Assembly (NCBI GenBank): GCA_041628615.1
Contig: JBFKOW010000050.1
Location: 1 to 19,699, forward strand
Length of the DNA: 19,699 nt
Reading direction: 5' to 3'
DNA from: JAMWZF01 sp041628615
GTDB lineage: Bacteria > Pseudomonadota > Alphaproteobacteria > Rhodobacterales > Rhodobacteraceae
Translations under genes and position numbers: made by a program
Notes under the pieces: model-generated
Told to the model about the DNA's origin: nothing
The model's database searches: none
What the model saw: the letters and a program-made list of their open reading frames with translations, nothing else
In this document: positions 7,025-13,862 of the stretch, piece after piece
Numbering within the stretch: the stretch's first letter is position 1
Layout: the number at the start of each line of letters is the position of its first letter

Positions 7025-7197
7025 CAGGCCCGTCCGCCGCCCTTGCCGCAGGGACAGGGGCCCTTGCCGATCCGGGGCCGGCCGCAGGTCCGGCACTTGC
7101 CGGCCGACAGCCGTGGCCGGCCCGGCAGCCGCAGGCGGCCGAACATGGCCAGGACGGCCATGAAGATCAGGAACAGCGAGACGATCTTGAGCAGCAC
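7024..7197 (-). CDS. Small membrane-anchored zinc-ribbon-like protein
   Basis: A 57-residue protein with one N-terminal membrane helix (LLKIVSLFLIFMAVLAMFG, residues 2-20), a basic linker (RLRLPGRPRL) and a cysteine cluster CRTCGRPRIGKGPCPCGKG with C35, C38, C48 and C50, which could bind one zinc ion. The GTG at 7197 is chosen because it begins the hydrophobic helix directly and lies one base after the S49 peptidase stop. A GTG ten codons earlier would overlap that gene. It is wedged between the peptidase and the antiporter with near-zero spacing at both ends, so it is surely co-translated with them. The function is not known to me; it may be an accessory subunit of one neighbour. Confidence 0.8.
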   Translation of the reverse strand: MLLKIVSLFLIFMAVLAMFGRLRLPGRPRLSAGKCRTCGRPRIGKGPCPCGKGGGRA

Positions 7198-7198
7198 G

Positions 7199-7990
7199 TC
7201 AGAGGCCGAAACGCGCGTAGGCGGCACGCTCCTCGATGGCGCCGAGCGCGTCGTCCACGACCCGCGCGCCGAGGCGGCCGAGAAGGCCGCGGCGCGGCCC
7301 GAAAACCCTGAACTGCACCTTGTCGCCGTGGCGCGCCTTCATCACCGGCACGAGATGGCCGAGGCCGTCTGCCAGCCCCTTGTCGACCGCGCCCTGCCCG
7401 ACCCAGACCCGGCCGCTGAACAGCTCGTCATCCGCGGCCAGCCGGGTCCCCCGCCGGGTCTTCACGTGGTCGATGAAATAGGCGTGCAGATCGTCGAGGA
7501 TCTCGGTCAGCCGGGCCACGTCCTCTTCCTTTTCGGGGCGGAACGGGTCGAGAAAGCTTTTCGAGGTGCCGGCGGTGTGGACCCGGCGCTCGACCCCGTA
7601 GCGGCCGATGAACTCGTGCAGCCCGAAGCCCGCGGCGATCACCCCGATGGAGCCCAGCACCGAGCCCCGGTCGGCGATGATGTCGTCCCCGGCGCAGGCC
7701 AGCCAGTAGCCCCCGGAGGCCGCCACGTCCTCGACGAAGGCGGTGACCGGCACCCCCTTCTCCTCGGCCAGCCGCCGGATCCGCGACGCGATCAGCGACG
7801 ACTGCACCGCCGATCCGCCCGGCGAATTGACCTGCAGCGCCACCGCCACGGGCTTTGACCGGAACGCCTTTTCGATCAGCGGCGCGAGCGCCTTGTCGCT
7901 CATCCCGCGGGGACCGGCACCGATCGTTCCCTCAAGCCGGATCACGGCGACGGCGGGGTCGGACTTCACGAAGGGGATGTAGCGCTTCAT
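7199..7990 (-). CDS. S49-family serine peptidase (SppA/SohB-like)
   Basis: A 263-residue single-domain S49 peptidase, the short form comparable in plan to Bacillus SppA. Conserved features are LQVNSPGGS (52-60), the nucleophile motif DVAASGGYW with Ser92, SVLGSIGV (110-117) and the general-base region HTAGTSKSFLDPF with Lys144. The Ser/Lys dyad is therefore complete. The family degrades signal peptides or cleaves membrane proteins. There is no obvious N-terminal signal or membrane helix in this form, so it may act at the inner face of the membrane. The ATG at 7990 (MKRYIPFVKSDPAV) follows a GGGG-containing stretch and is preferred to one four codons upstream (8002). It lies 38 nt after the ABC permease. 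Confidence 0.93.
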   Translation of the reverse strand: MKRYIPFVKSDPAVAVIRLEGTIGAGPRGMSDKALAPLIEKAFRSKPVAVALQVNSPGGSAVQSSLIASRIRRLAEEKGVPVTAFVEDVAASGGYWLACAGDDIIADRGSVLGSIGVIAAGFGLHEFIGRYGVERRVHTAGTSKSFLDPFRPEKEEDVARLTEILDDLHAYFIDHVKTRRGTRLAADDELFSGRVWVGQGAVDKGLADGLGHLVPVMKARHGDKVQFRVFGPRRGLLGRLGARVVDDALGAIEERAAYARFGL

Positions 7991-8028
7991 GTCGCCCCAC
8001 ATAGGCCGCGCAGGGGGAGGGAACAAGG

Positions 8029-8790
8029 CTACTGCCGAATGCGCCAGCCGGTGCGGAAGATCCACCAGATCACCGCCAGGCAGGCCAGCGTGAACAGCCC
8101 GATCGCGCCGAGAGAGATCGCCACCGGCACGTCCGCCTGCCCGAAGAAGGCCCAGCGGAACCCCGAGATCAGGTAGACCACCGGGTTGAACAGGGTGATC
8201 GCCTGCCAGACCGGCGGCAGCATCGAGATCGAGTAGAACGACCCGCCGAGGAACACCAGCGGGGTGATGACCAGCAGCGGGATGATCTGAAGCTGTTCGA
8301 AATTCCCCGCCCAGATCCCGATGATGAAGCCCAGCAGCGCGAAGCTCAGGCAGGTCAGCACGAGGAAGGCCAGCATCGCCAGCGGATGCGCGATCGGCAG
8401 GTCCACGAACAGCATCGAGGTGGCCAGGATGACCACGCCGATGAACAGCGCCTTGGTCGCCGCGGCGCCGACATAGCCGACGGTGATCTCGAGGAAGGTG
8501 ACCGGGGCTGACAGCAGTTCGTAGATCGTGCCGATGAACTTCGGGAAATATATCCCCAGGCTGGCGTTGGAGGTGGCCTGGGTCATCACCGACAGCATGA
8601 TCAGCCCCGGCACGATGAAGGCGCCGTAGGAGATCCCCTCGACCTGGTCGATCCGGCTGCCGATGGCGGCGCCGAACACCACGAAGTAGAGCGAGGTCGA
8701 GATCACCGGCGAGATGAAGCTCTGCAGCAGGGTGCGGAAGAACCGCGCCATCTCGAAGCGGTAGATGGCCTTGATCGCGCGAAGATTCAT
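8029..8790 (-). CDS. ABC-2 type transporter permease (YadH-like)
   Basis: A 253-residue permease with six hydrophobic segments and the ABC-2 membrane domain plan: amphipathic N-terminus (MNLRAIKAIYRFEMARFFRT), TM1 near 25-45, a conserved central segment around TYELLSAPVTFLEI-like residues (IGTIYELLSAP), and the C-terminal stretch FLGGSFYSISMLPP followed by FNPVVYLISGFRWAF. It forms the channel of an exporter with the ATPase encoded immediately upstream, whose stop overlaps this ATG (ATGA). The pair resembles E. coli YadG/YadH. The exported substrate is unknown; related systems export drugs, polysaccharides or lipids. Confidence 0.93.
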   Translation of the reverse strand: MNLRAIKAIYRFEMARFFRTLLQSFISPVISTSLYFVVFGAAIGSRIDQVEGISYGAFIVPGLIMLSVMTQATSNASLGIYFPKFIGTIYELLSAPVTFLEITVGYVGAAATKALFIGVVILATSMLFVDLPIAHPLAMLAFLVLTCLSFALLGFIIGIWAGNFEQLQIIPLLVITPLVFLGGSFYSISMLPPVWQAITLFNPVVYLISGFRWAFFGQADVPVAISLGAIGLFTLACLAVIWWIFRTGWRIRQ

Positions 8791-9737
8791 GCCGCCGCTC
8801 CCGACTTGTCCGACACCAGCCCGACGAAGATCTCCTCGAGGCTCGACTGGCTGGTCTGCAGGTCGCGCAGGTGCAGCCCCGCCTCGCGCAGCGCCGACAG
8901 CAGCCGGGTGATGCCGGTGCTCTCGGCCTGGGTGTCGTAATGGTAGACCAGCGTCGCGCCGTCGTTCTCGACCGCGAGGCCATACTCCGCCAGCGCGGTG
9001 GGCACCTCGGCCACCGGCTCGGCAAGTTCGATGCGCAGCGCCTTGCGGCCCATCCGGGACATCAGGCGGTCCTTCTCCTCGACCAGCAGGATCTGGCCCT
9101 TGTTGATCACCGCGATGCGGTCGGCGATGGCCTCGGCCTCCTCGATGTAATGGGTGGTCAGGATGATCGTGACCCCCTGCCGCTTGAGGTCGGCGACCAC
9201 GTTCCACATGTCCTTGCGCAACTCCACGTCGACGCCCGCCGTGGGTTCGTCGAGGAACAGCACCCGGGGTTCGTGGCTCAGCGCCTTGGCGATCAGCACC
9301 CGGCGCTTCATCCCGCCCGACAGGGTGCGGATCGCGCTGTCGCGCTTGTCGAGCAGCGACAATTGCCGGAGCAGCGTGTCGAGGAAGGCGTCGTCGGCCG
9401 GCTTGCCGAACAGCCCGCGCGAGAAGCGCACGGTGTTGATGACCTTCTCGAAGGGTTCGAGGTTGATCTCCTGCGGCACCAGCCCGATGAGGTCGCGGGC
9501 GGCGCGGAAATCGTCGATGGTGTCGTGGCCGCCGACGGTGATCCTGCCCGAACTCGGCAGCGTGATGCCGCAGATCGTCGAGATCAGGGTGGTCTTGCCG
9601 GCGCCGTTCGGACCGAGCAGGGCGAGGATCTCGCCCTCCTCGATGTCGAGAGACACGTCGTTCAGCGCCGTGAAGCCCCCGGCAAAGGACTTGGTCAGGT
9701 TCTGGACGGAAACGATGGGCGGCTTGCTGGACGGCAT
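8787..9737 (-). CDS. ABC transporter ATP-binding protein (YadG-like)
   Basis: A 316-residue ATPase. Walker A is GPNGAGKT (42-49), the Q-loop glutamine is Q89 (LVPQE), the signature is LSGGM (139-143), Walker B is VLFLDEP (159-165) and the H-loop is H196 (TTHYIEEAE). The about 90-residue C-terminal extension after the nucleotide-binding domain is usual for ABC-2 exporters of the YadG/CcmA type. The ATG at 9737 has GGAG 8 nt upstream (ACCGGAGCCCGCACC). A start 24 codons earlier would only add non-conserved sequence. It is the first gene of the run that ends with the pteridine reductase, and follows the Anbu gene by 98 nt. Confidence 0.95.
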   Translation of the reverse strand: MPSSKPPIVSVQNLTKSFAGGFTALNDVSLDIEEGEILALLGPNGAGKTTLISTICGITLPSSGRITVGGHDTIDDFRAARDLIGLVPQEINLEPFEKVINTVRFSRGLFGKPADDAFLDTLLRQLSLLDKRDSAIRTLSGGMKRRVLIAKALSHEPRVLFLDEPTAGVDVELRKDMWNVVADLKRQGVTIILTTHYIEEAEAIADRIAVINKGQILLVEEKDRLMSRMGRKALRIELAEPVAEVPTALAEYGLAVENDGATLVYHYDTQAESTGITRLLSALREAGLHLRDLQTSQSSLEEIFVGLVSDKSGAAA

Positions 9738-9835
9738 GGTGCGGGCTCCGGTCTGGATCGGCCGCAACCTATCCCCTGCGACGGCGATTGCCAGCCCCGG
9801 CGGCTGCAAGGGCCCCCTGCGTCAGTGCAGAGACC

Positions 9836-10564
9836 TCAGAGGGCGATGTCGGGCAGGCTGTCGAAGGCCAGCCGCAGCGCCTCTCCCCAGCCGGTCGAGA
9901 TCGTCTGGAAATACGGATCGTCGGCCTGGAACCGGCGGCGCAGACCGAGCTGCAGCGACCCCTCCTCGTAGATCTGCAGGTCGATCGGCGGGCCGACCGA
10001 CAGGTTGGCCTTGATCGTCGAATCGAAGCTCACCAGCAGCAGCTTGACCGCGTCGGCGAAGCTCATTCCCCGGTCATAGGCCCGAACGAGGATCGGCCGG
10101 CCGTACTTGGTCTCGCCGATCTGGAAGAACGGGGTGTCGACCCCCGCCTCGATGAAGTTGCCTTCGGGGTAGATCAGGAACAGCCGGGTGGCGCTGTCCT
10201 CGATCTGGCCGCCGAGGATGATCGTGGCGTTGAAGGCGTCGGCGTTCGGGCCGGTCGTGCCGTGGGCGGAGATCACGTCGCGCAACAGGGCGGCGACGAT
10301 GCGCGCGACCTGGAACATCGACGGCGCCTCGAGGATCGACGGGTTCCGGTCGTTCGGCGCCTTGCTGCGCTCCTCGATCAGGCTGACGACGGCCTGGGTC
10401 GTGGCGAGGTTTCCGGCGGTCATCAGGGTGATGACCCGCTCGCCCGGCACTTCCCAGCTGTGCATCTTGCAGAAGGTGGAAATATTGTCGACGCCACCGT
10501 TGGTGCGGGTGTCGGACATGAACAGCAGCCCCCGATCGAGCCGCATTCCCACGCAGTATGTCAT
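9836..10564 (-). CDS. Anbu, ancestral proteasome beta-type subunit
   Basis: A 242-residue N-terminal-nucleophile hydrolase of the Anbu family (HslV/20S-beta relatives). The chain starts MTYCVGMRLD, so removal of Met exposes Thr2 as the nucleophile. Asp18 (MSDTRTN) and Lys33 (FCKMHSW) occupy the positions of Asp17/Lys33 of proteasome subunits. TAGNLATTQ (49-57) is an Anbu hallmark. Characterised Anbu proteins form spiral or dodecameric particles and their peptidase activity has been weak or undetected with ordinary substrates. No unfoldase such as HslU is encoded here. It is the last of four genes (ATP-grasp, alpha-E, transglutaminase, Anbu) and starts 16 nt after the transglutaminase stop. 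Confidence 0.95.
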   Translation of the reverse strand: MTYCVGMRLDRGLLFMSDTRTNGGVDNISTFCKMHSWEVPGERVITLMTAGNLATTQAVVSLIEERSKAPNDRNPSILEAPSMFQVARIVAALLRDVISAHGTTGPNADAFNATIILGGQIEDSATRLFLIYPEGNFIEAGVDTPFFQIGETKYGRPILVRAYDRGMSFADAVKLLLVSFDSTIKANLSVGPPIDLQIYEEGSLQLGLRRRFQADDPYFQTISTGWGEALRLAFDSLPDIAL

Positions 10565-10580
10565 CGTCGTCGCCGTGCCT

Positions 10581-11384
10581 TCACTGCTGGGCCACTTCCA
10601 CGCTGACGGTCAGGCTTTCCCCCTGACCGCCCTGCCGCATCCCGGTGACCGGGGCGGCCTGGGCGTAGTCGAGTCCCGTCGCCACCCTCACATAGCGGGT
10701 ATCGGGGGAAATGCCATTGGAGACATCGAATCCGACCCATCCCAGGCCGTCGACATGGGCCTCGGCCCAGGCGTGGGTGGCGTCCTGCCGCTCGCGGTCG
10801 TCCATCATCAGGTAGCCGGAGACGTAGCGCGCCGGGTGGCCCATCAGCCGGGCGCAGGCGACGAAGACATGGGCGTGATCCTGGCACACGCCGTGGCCCT
10901 CCTCCAGCGCCTGCTCGGCGGTCCAGTCCGGGTGGCTGACGCCGATCTCGTAGCGGATCGCGCCCCGGATCGCGGCGGACAGCGCGTGCAGCTGGTCCAG
11001 CGCCTCGTCCGCGCCGGCGGCCACGTCCCGCGCCAGCGCCCGCGACAGCGGTCCGGGGCGGGTCAGGTCGGTGGGCCGCTGGTAGAGCCAGAGCGGCGCC
11101 GGGCCGGCATGGGCCCCGATGACGCCATGGGTGTCGGTCATCTCGACCTCGCCCACGGACCGGATGGTCAGAAGCTGGGCGCCGGCCTCGAAACTGATGA
11201 GTTCGACCACGTTGCGGTTGAAGTCGTCGAACTGAAGCTCCTTGCGGCCGCCCTCGACCTCGGTCTGCCACCAGTGGACGTGCTGGGCGCGGTGGGACTT
11301 CGGCGTCTTGCGCAACTGCTGGAGCCCGTAGGACACCGGTTCCTCGAAGCTGTAGCGGGTGGTGTGGGTGATCGTCAGGCGCAT
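10581..11384 (-). CDS. Transglutaminase-like cysteine protease/transferase
   Basis: A 267-residue protein with the bacterial transglutaminase N-terminal beta domain (about 1-100; MRLTITHTTRYSFEEPVSYG) followed by the papain-like transglutaminase core (about 130-225). The catalytic triad is visible: Cys167 in EGHGVCQDHAHVF, His204 in DATHAWAEAH and Asp220 in WVGFDVSNG. Members of this group are thought to be peptidases or amide-bond transferases. The gene pattern with ATP-grasp and alpha-E proteins suggests that the substrate is a peptide made by those partners. It is soluble, with no signal peptide, and lies 9 nt after the alpha-E gene and 16 nt before Anbu. Confidence 0.95.
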   Translation of the reverse strand: MRLTITHTTRYSFEEPVSYGLQQLRKTPKSHRAQHVHWWQTEVEGGRKELQFDDFNRNVVELISFEAGAQLLTIRSVGEVEMTDTHGVIGAHAGPAPLWLYQRPTDLTRPGPLSRALARDVAAGADEALDQLHALSAAIRGAIRYEIGVSHPDWTAEQALEEGHGVCQDHAHVFVACARLMGHPARYVSGYLMMDDRERQDATHAWAEAHVDGLGWVGFDVSNGISPDTRYVRVATGLDYAQAAPVTGMRQGGQGESLTVSVEVAQQ

Positions 11385-11393
11385 CTCGGGGCC

Positions 11394-12335
11394 TCAGGCG
11401 ACAAAACGGAAATCGGCTTCGATCTGGTTCGACAGGTCGTTCAGGCCGCCGAGGAAATCCTGGATATACTCGTGCAGCCCGTAATCGAAGATCGCGTCGA
11501 TCTCGTGGGCCATGAAGCGGCTGTTCAGCGTCCCCACCTTCTCGACCGCCGGGGGCCGGAAGCCGTAGTCGGCGGCGAGGTAGCCGAGGTTGTCCTCGAT
11601 CTTTCGGCAGCAGAAGTTCAGGCTGCGCGGCATCCGCTGGTCCAGCACGAGGAACTGGGCGATCTCGCGCGGACGGATGTTCTGGCCGTAGGTCATGCGG
11701 AACCCGCCGCCGGCCCCGACCGAGCGCAGGATCACCTCCCACTGCACGTTGTCGAGCCGCGAGCCCACCGCGTAGGCCGAGGGCAGCAGGACGTAATACT
11801 TCGTGTCGAGGATCCGGGCGGTGTTGTCGGCCCGTTCGAGGAAGGTGCCGATCCGGGCGAAATCGTAGATGTCGTTGCGCAGCATGGTGCCGTGGGTGGT
11901 GCCCCGGACCAGCGCGGTGCTCTGCCGGATCATTCCGAGGATGCCGGGCAGGTCGCGTTCGCTGACCTTGCGCGCCAGCGCGCTCTTCACGTCCATGTAG
12001 CAGCCGTTCATCGCCGCCCAGACCTCGGACGTGAGCGCGGTCCGCACCAGTCGGGCGTTGTACCGGGCGATCTCGATGGTGGCGCGGATCGAGGCCGGGT
12101 TGTCGGGGCTGCGCAGCATCCAGTCCACCACCGCGTCGCGCGTCACCTCGCCGTGCTCGGCGAGGTAGGCGTCGAGCATGCCGACGGTCTGCAGCACCGA
12201 GGCCCATTCGCTGTCGGCGCCGCTGGACCGGGTCAGGGCGATCCGCTGGCCGGTCTCCAGCAGGCGCGCGGCGTTCTCGGCCCGCTCGAGGTAGCGGTAC
12301 ATCCAGAACAGGCCGCCTGCGGTCTTGCCCAGCAT
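11394..12335 (-). CDS. Alpha-E domain protein (DUF403)
   Basis: A 313-residue all-helical protein of the alpha-E family. The diagnostic N-terminal helix is FWMYRYLERAENAARLLET (10-28) and a second similar helix is FARIGTFLERADNTARIL (159-176), suggesting an internal duplication. Other conserved pieces are YNARLVRTALTSEVW (92-106) and RSLNFCCRKIEDNLG (237-251). Its biochemical role is unknown. It nearly always accompanies the circularly permuted ATP-grasp enzyme, and computational work (Iyer and colleagues, 2009) proposed it as a partner in amide-ligation pathways. It begins 6 nt after the ATP-grasp stop, so the two are co-translated. Confidence 0.94.
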   Translation of the reverse strand: MLGKTAGGLFWMYRYLERAENAARLLETGQRIALTRSSGADSEWASVLQTVGMLDAYLAEHGEVTRDAVVDWMLRSPDNPASIRATIEIARYNARLVRTALTSEVWAAMNGCYMDVKSALARKVSERDLPGILGMIRQSTALVRGTTHGTMLRNDIYDFARIGTFLERADNTARILDTKYYVLLPSAYAVGSRLDNVQWEVILRSVGAGGGFRMTYGQNIRPREIAQFLVLDQRMPRSLNFCCRKIEDNLGYLAADYGFRPPAVEKVGTLNSRFMAHEIDAIFDYGLHEYIQDFLGGLNDLSNQIEADFRFVA

Positions 12336-12341
12336 CGCGCG

Positions 12342-13766
12342 TCAGTCCTCCAGCACCCAGGTGTCCTTGGTCCCGCCGCCCTGCGACGAGTTCACCACCA
12401 GCGATCCCTTCTTCATCGCCACACGGGTCAGCCCGCCGGGCGTGATCTGGATGCCCTCCGGGCTGCACAGCACGAAGGGCCGCAGGTCGACGTGGCGCGG
12501 GGCCAGCCCGGCACGGGTGAAGATCGGCACCGTGGACAGGGTCAGGGTCGGCTGGGCGATGTAGTTGCCGGGCCGCGCCTTCAGCTTGCGGCGGAAGGCG
12601 GCCAGTTCCTTCCGGGTCGCCGCCGGCCCGATCAGCATCCCGTAGCCGCCCGAGCCGTGCACCTCCTTGACCACCAGTTCGTCGAGGTTGTCCAGAACGT
12701 AGGCCAGCGCGTCGGGCTCGCCGCAGCGCCAGGTCGGCACGTTCTGCAGGATCGCCTGCTCGCCAGTGTAGAACTCGATGATGTCGGGAATGTAGGAATA
12801 GATCGCCTTGTCGTCGGCCAGCCCGGTGCCCGGCGCGTTGGCGATGGTGATGCCCCCGGCGCGGTAGACGTCCATGATCCCCGGCACGCCGAGCTGGCTG
12901 TCGGGACGGAAGTTGAGCGGGTCGAGGAAATCGTCGTCAACCCTGCGGTAGAGCACGTCGATCGGCCGGTAGCCCTGGGTGGTGCGCATCGCGACCCGGC
13001 CGTCGACCACCCGCAGGTCGTTCCCCTCCACCAGTTCGACGCCCATCTTGTCGGCGAGGAACGAATGTTCGTAATAGGCCGAGTTGTAGATGCCGGGGGT
13101 CAGCACCGCCACGGTGGGCGGCCCGGCGGTGGCCGGCGGCGCGCAGGCCGCCAGCGACCGTTGCAGGTCGGCGGGGTAGCTCGACACCGGCTGCACCCGG
13201 TTCTTGGAAAACAGCTCCGGGAACATCTGCAGCATCGTCTCGCGATTCTCGAGCATGTAGCTCACGCCGGACGGGGTCCGGGCGTTGTCCTCGAGCACGA
13301 AGAACTCGTCCTCGCCGGTGCGCACGAGGTCGATGCCGACGATGTGGGTGTAGATCCCGCCCGGCGGCGCGACGCCGATCATCTTGGGCAGGAACGCCTC
13401 GTTGCGGGCCACCATCTCGACCGGCACCCGGCCGGCGCGCAGGATCTCCTGCCGGTGGTAGATGTCGTGCAGGAAGGCGTTGATCGCCCGCACCCGCTGT
13501 TCGATCCCGCGGCACAGCTTCTGCCATTCCCGGGCGGCGATGATCCGCGGGATGATGTCGAAGGGAATCAGACGTTCCTCGGCCTCTTCCCGGCCATAGA
13601 CGTTGAAGGTGATGCCGGTCAGGCGGAACACCTCGTCGGCTTCGCGCTGCTTGGCGCGCAGCCGCTTGAGGTCCTCGCCCCTGAACCAGTCGTTGTAGCC
13701 TTCATAGGGAACGCGGATGCTGTGCTCCGTCCCCCACATCTCGTCGAATATGGCACTGTCCGTCAT
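12342..13766 (-). CDS. Circularly permuted ATP-grasp protein (predicted amide ligase, COG2308 type)
   Basis: A 474-residue protein of the DUF404/DUF407 family, the usual length. Metal-site residues appear in FFVLEDNARTPSGVSYM (155-171), a lysine/glycine-rich ATP-binding stretch in LVVKEVHGSGGYGM (364-377), an ADDKAIYSYIPD segment (317-328) and RHVDLRPFV (424-432), with a C-terminal VVNSSQGGGTKDTW. The ATP-grasp core is circularly permuted, so the order of elements differs from glutathione synthetase. Predicted reaction: ATP-dependent formation of an amide or peptide bond; substrate unknown. The ATG at 13766 gives MTDSAIFDEMWG. An ATG 12 codons upstream is possible. It is the first gene of the Anbu operon, behind a 96-nt gap. 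Confidence 0.94.
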   Translation of the reverse strand: MTDSAIFDEMWGTEHSIRVPYEGYNDWFRGEDLKRLRAKQREADEVFRLTGITFNVYGREEAEERLIPFDIIPRIIAAREWQKLCRGIEQRVRAINAFLHDIYHRQEILRAGRVPVEMVARNEAFLPKMIGVAPPGGIYTHIVGIDLVRTGEDEFFVLEDNARTPSGVSYMLENRETMLQMFPELFSKNRVQPVSSYPADLQRSLAACAPPATAGPPTVAVLTPGIYNSAYYEHSFLADKMGVELVEGNDLRVVDGRVAMRTTQGYRPIDVLYRRVDDDFLDPLNFRPDSQLGVPGIMDVYRAGGITIANAPGTGLADDKAIYSYIPDIIEFYTGEQAILQNVPTWRCGEPDALAYVLDNLDELVVKEVHGSGGYGMLIGPAATRKELAAFRRKLKARPGNYIAQPTLTLSTVPIFTRAGLAPRHVDLRPFVLCSPEGIQITPGGLTRVAMKKGSLVVNSSQGGGTKDTWVLED

Positions 13767-13816
13767 CAGATCCGAGCATAGGCCCGGCATCGGCGGCCGC
13801 AACTGCCGTCGTCGAA

Positions 13817-13838
13817 GGGCCGCCCGGATCGGCGGCCC
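13817..13838. terminator. Strong GC hairpin between the aminotransferase and Anbu operons
   Basis: A perfect 8-bp inverted repeat, GGGCCGCC / CGGATC / GGCGGCCC, 25 nt past the aminotransferase stop on the minus strand. On that strand it is followed by TTCGACG, with no U run, while a run of six T lies before it. It could be a factor-dependent terminator for the upstream genes or lie in the leader of the Anbu operon mRNA. Confidence 0.45.
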
Positions 13839-13862
13839 CCGCCCAAAAAACAGGCAGCGTCC

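Noticed and set aside
10188..13781. A very long plus-strand open frame (about 1200 codons) opposite the Anbu operon
   Set aside because: It is antisense to four well-identified genes, rich in Arg/Gly/His/Val with no recognisable domain, and is explained by the scarcity of stop codons in high-GC DNA.
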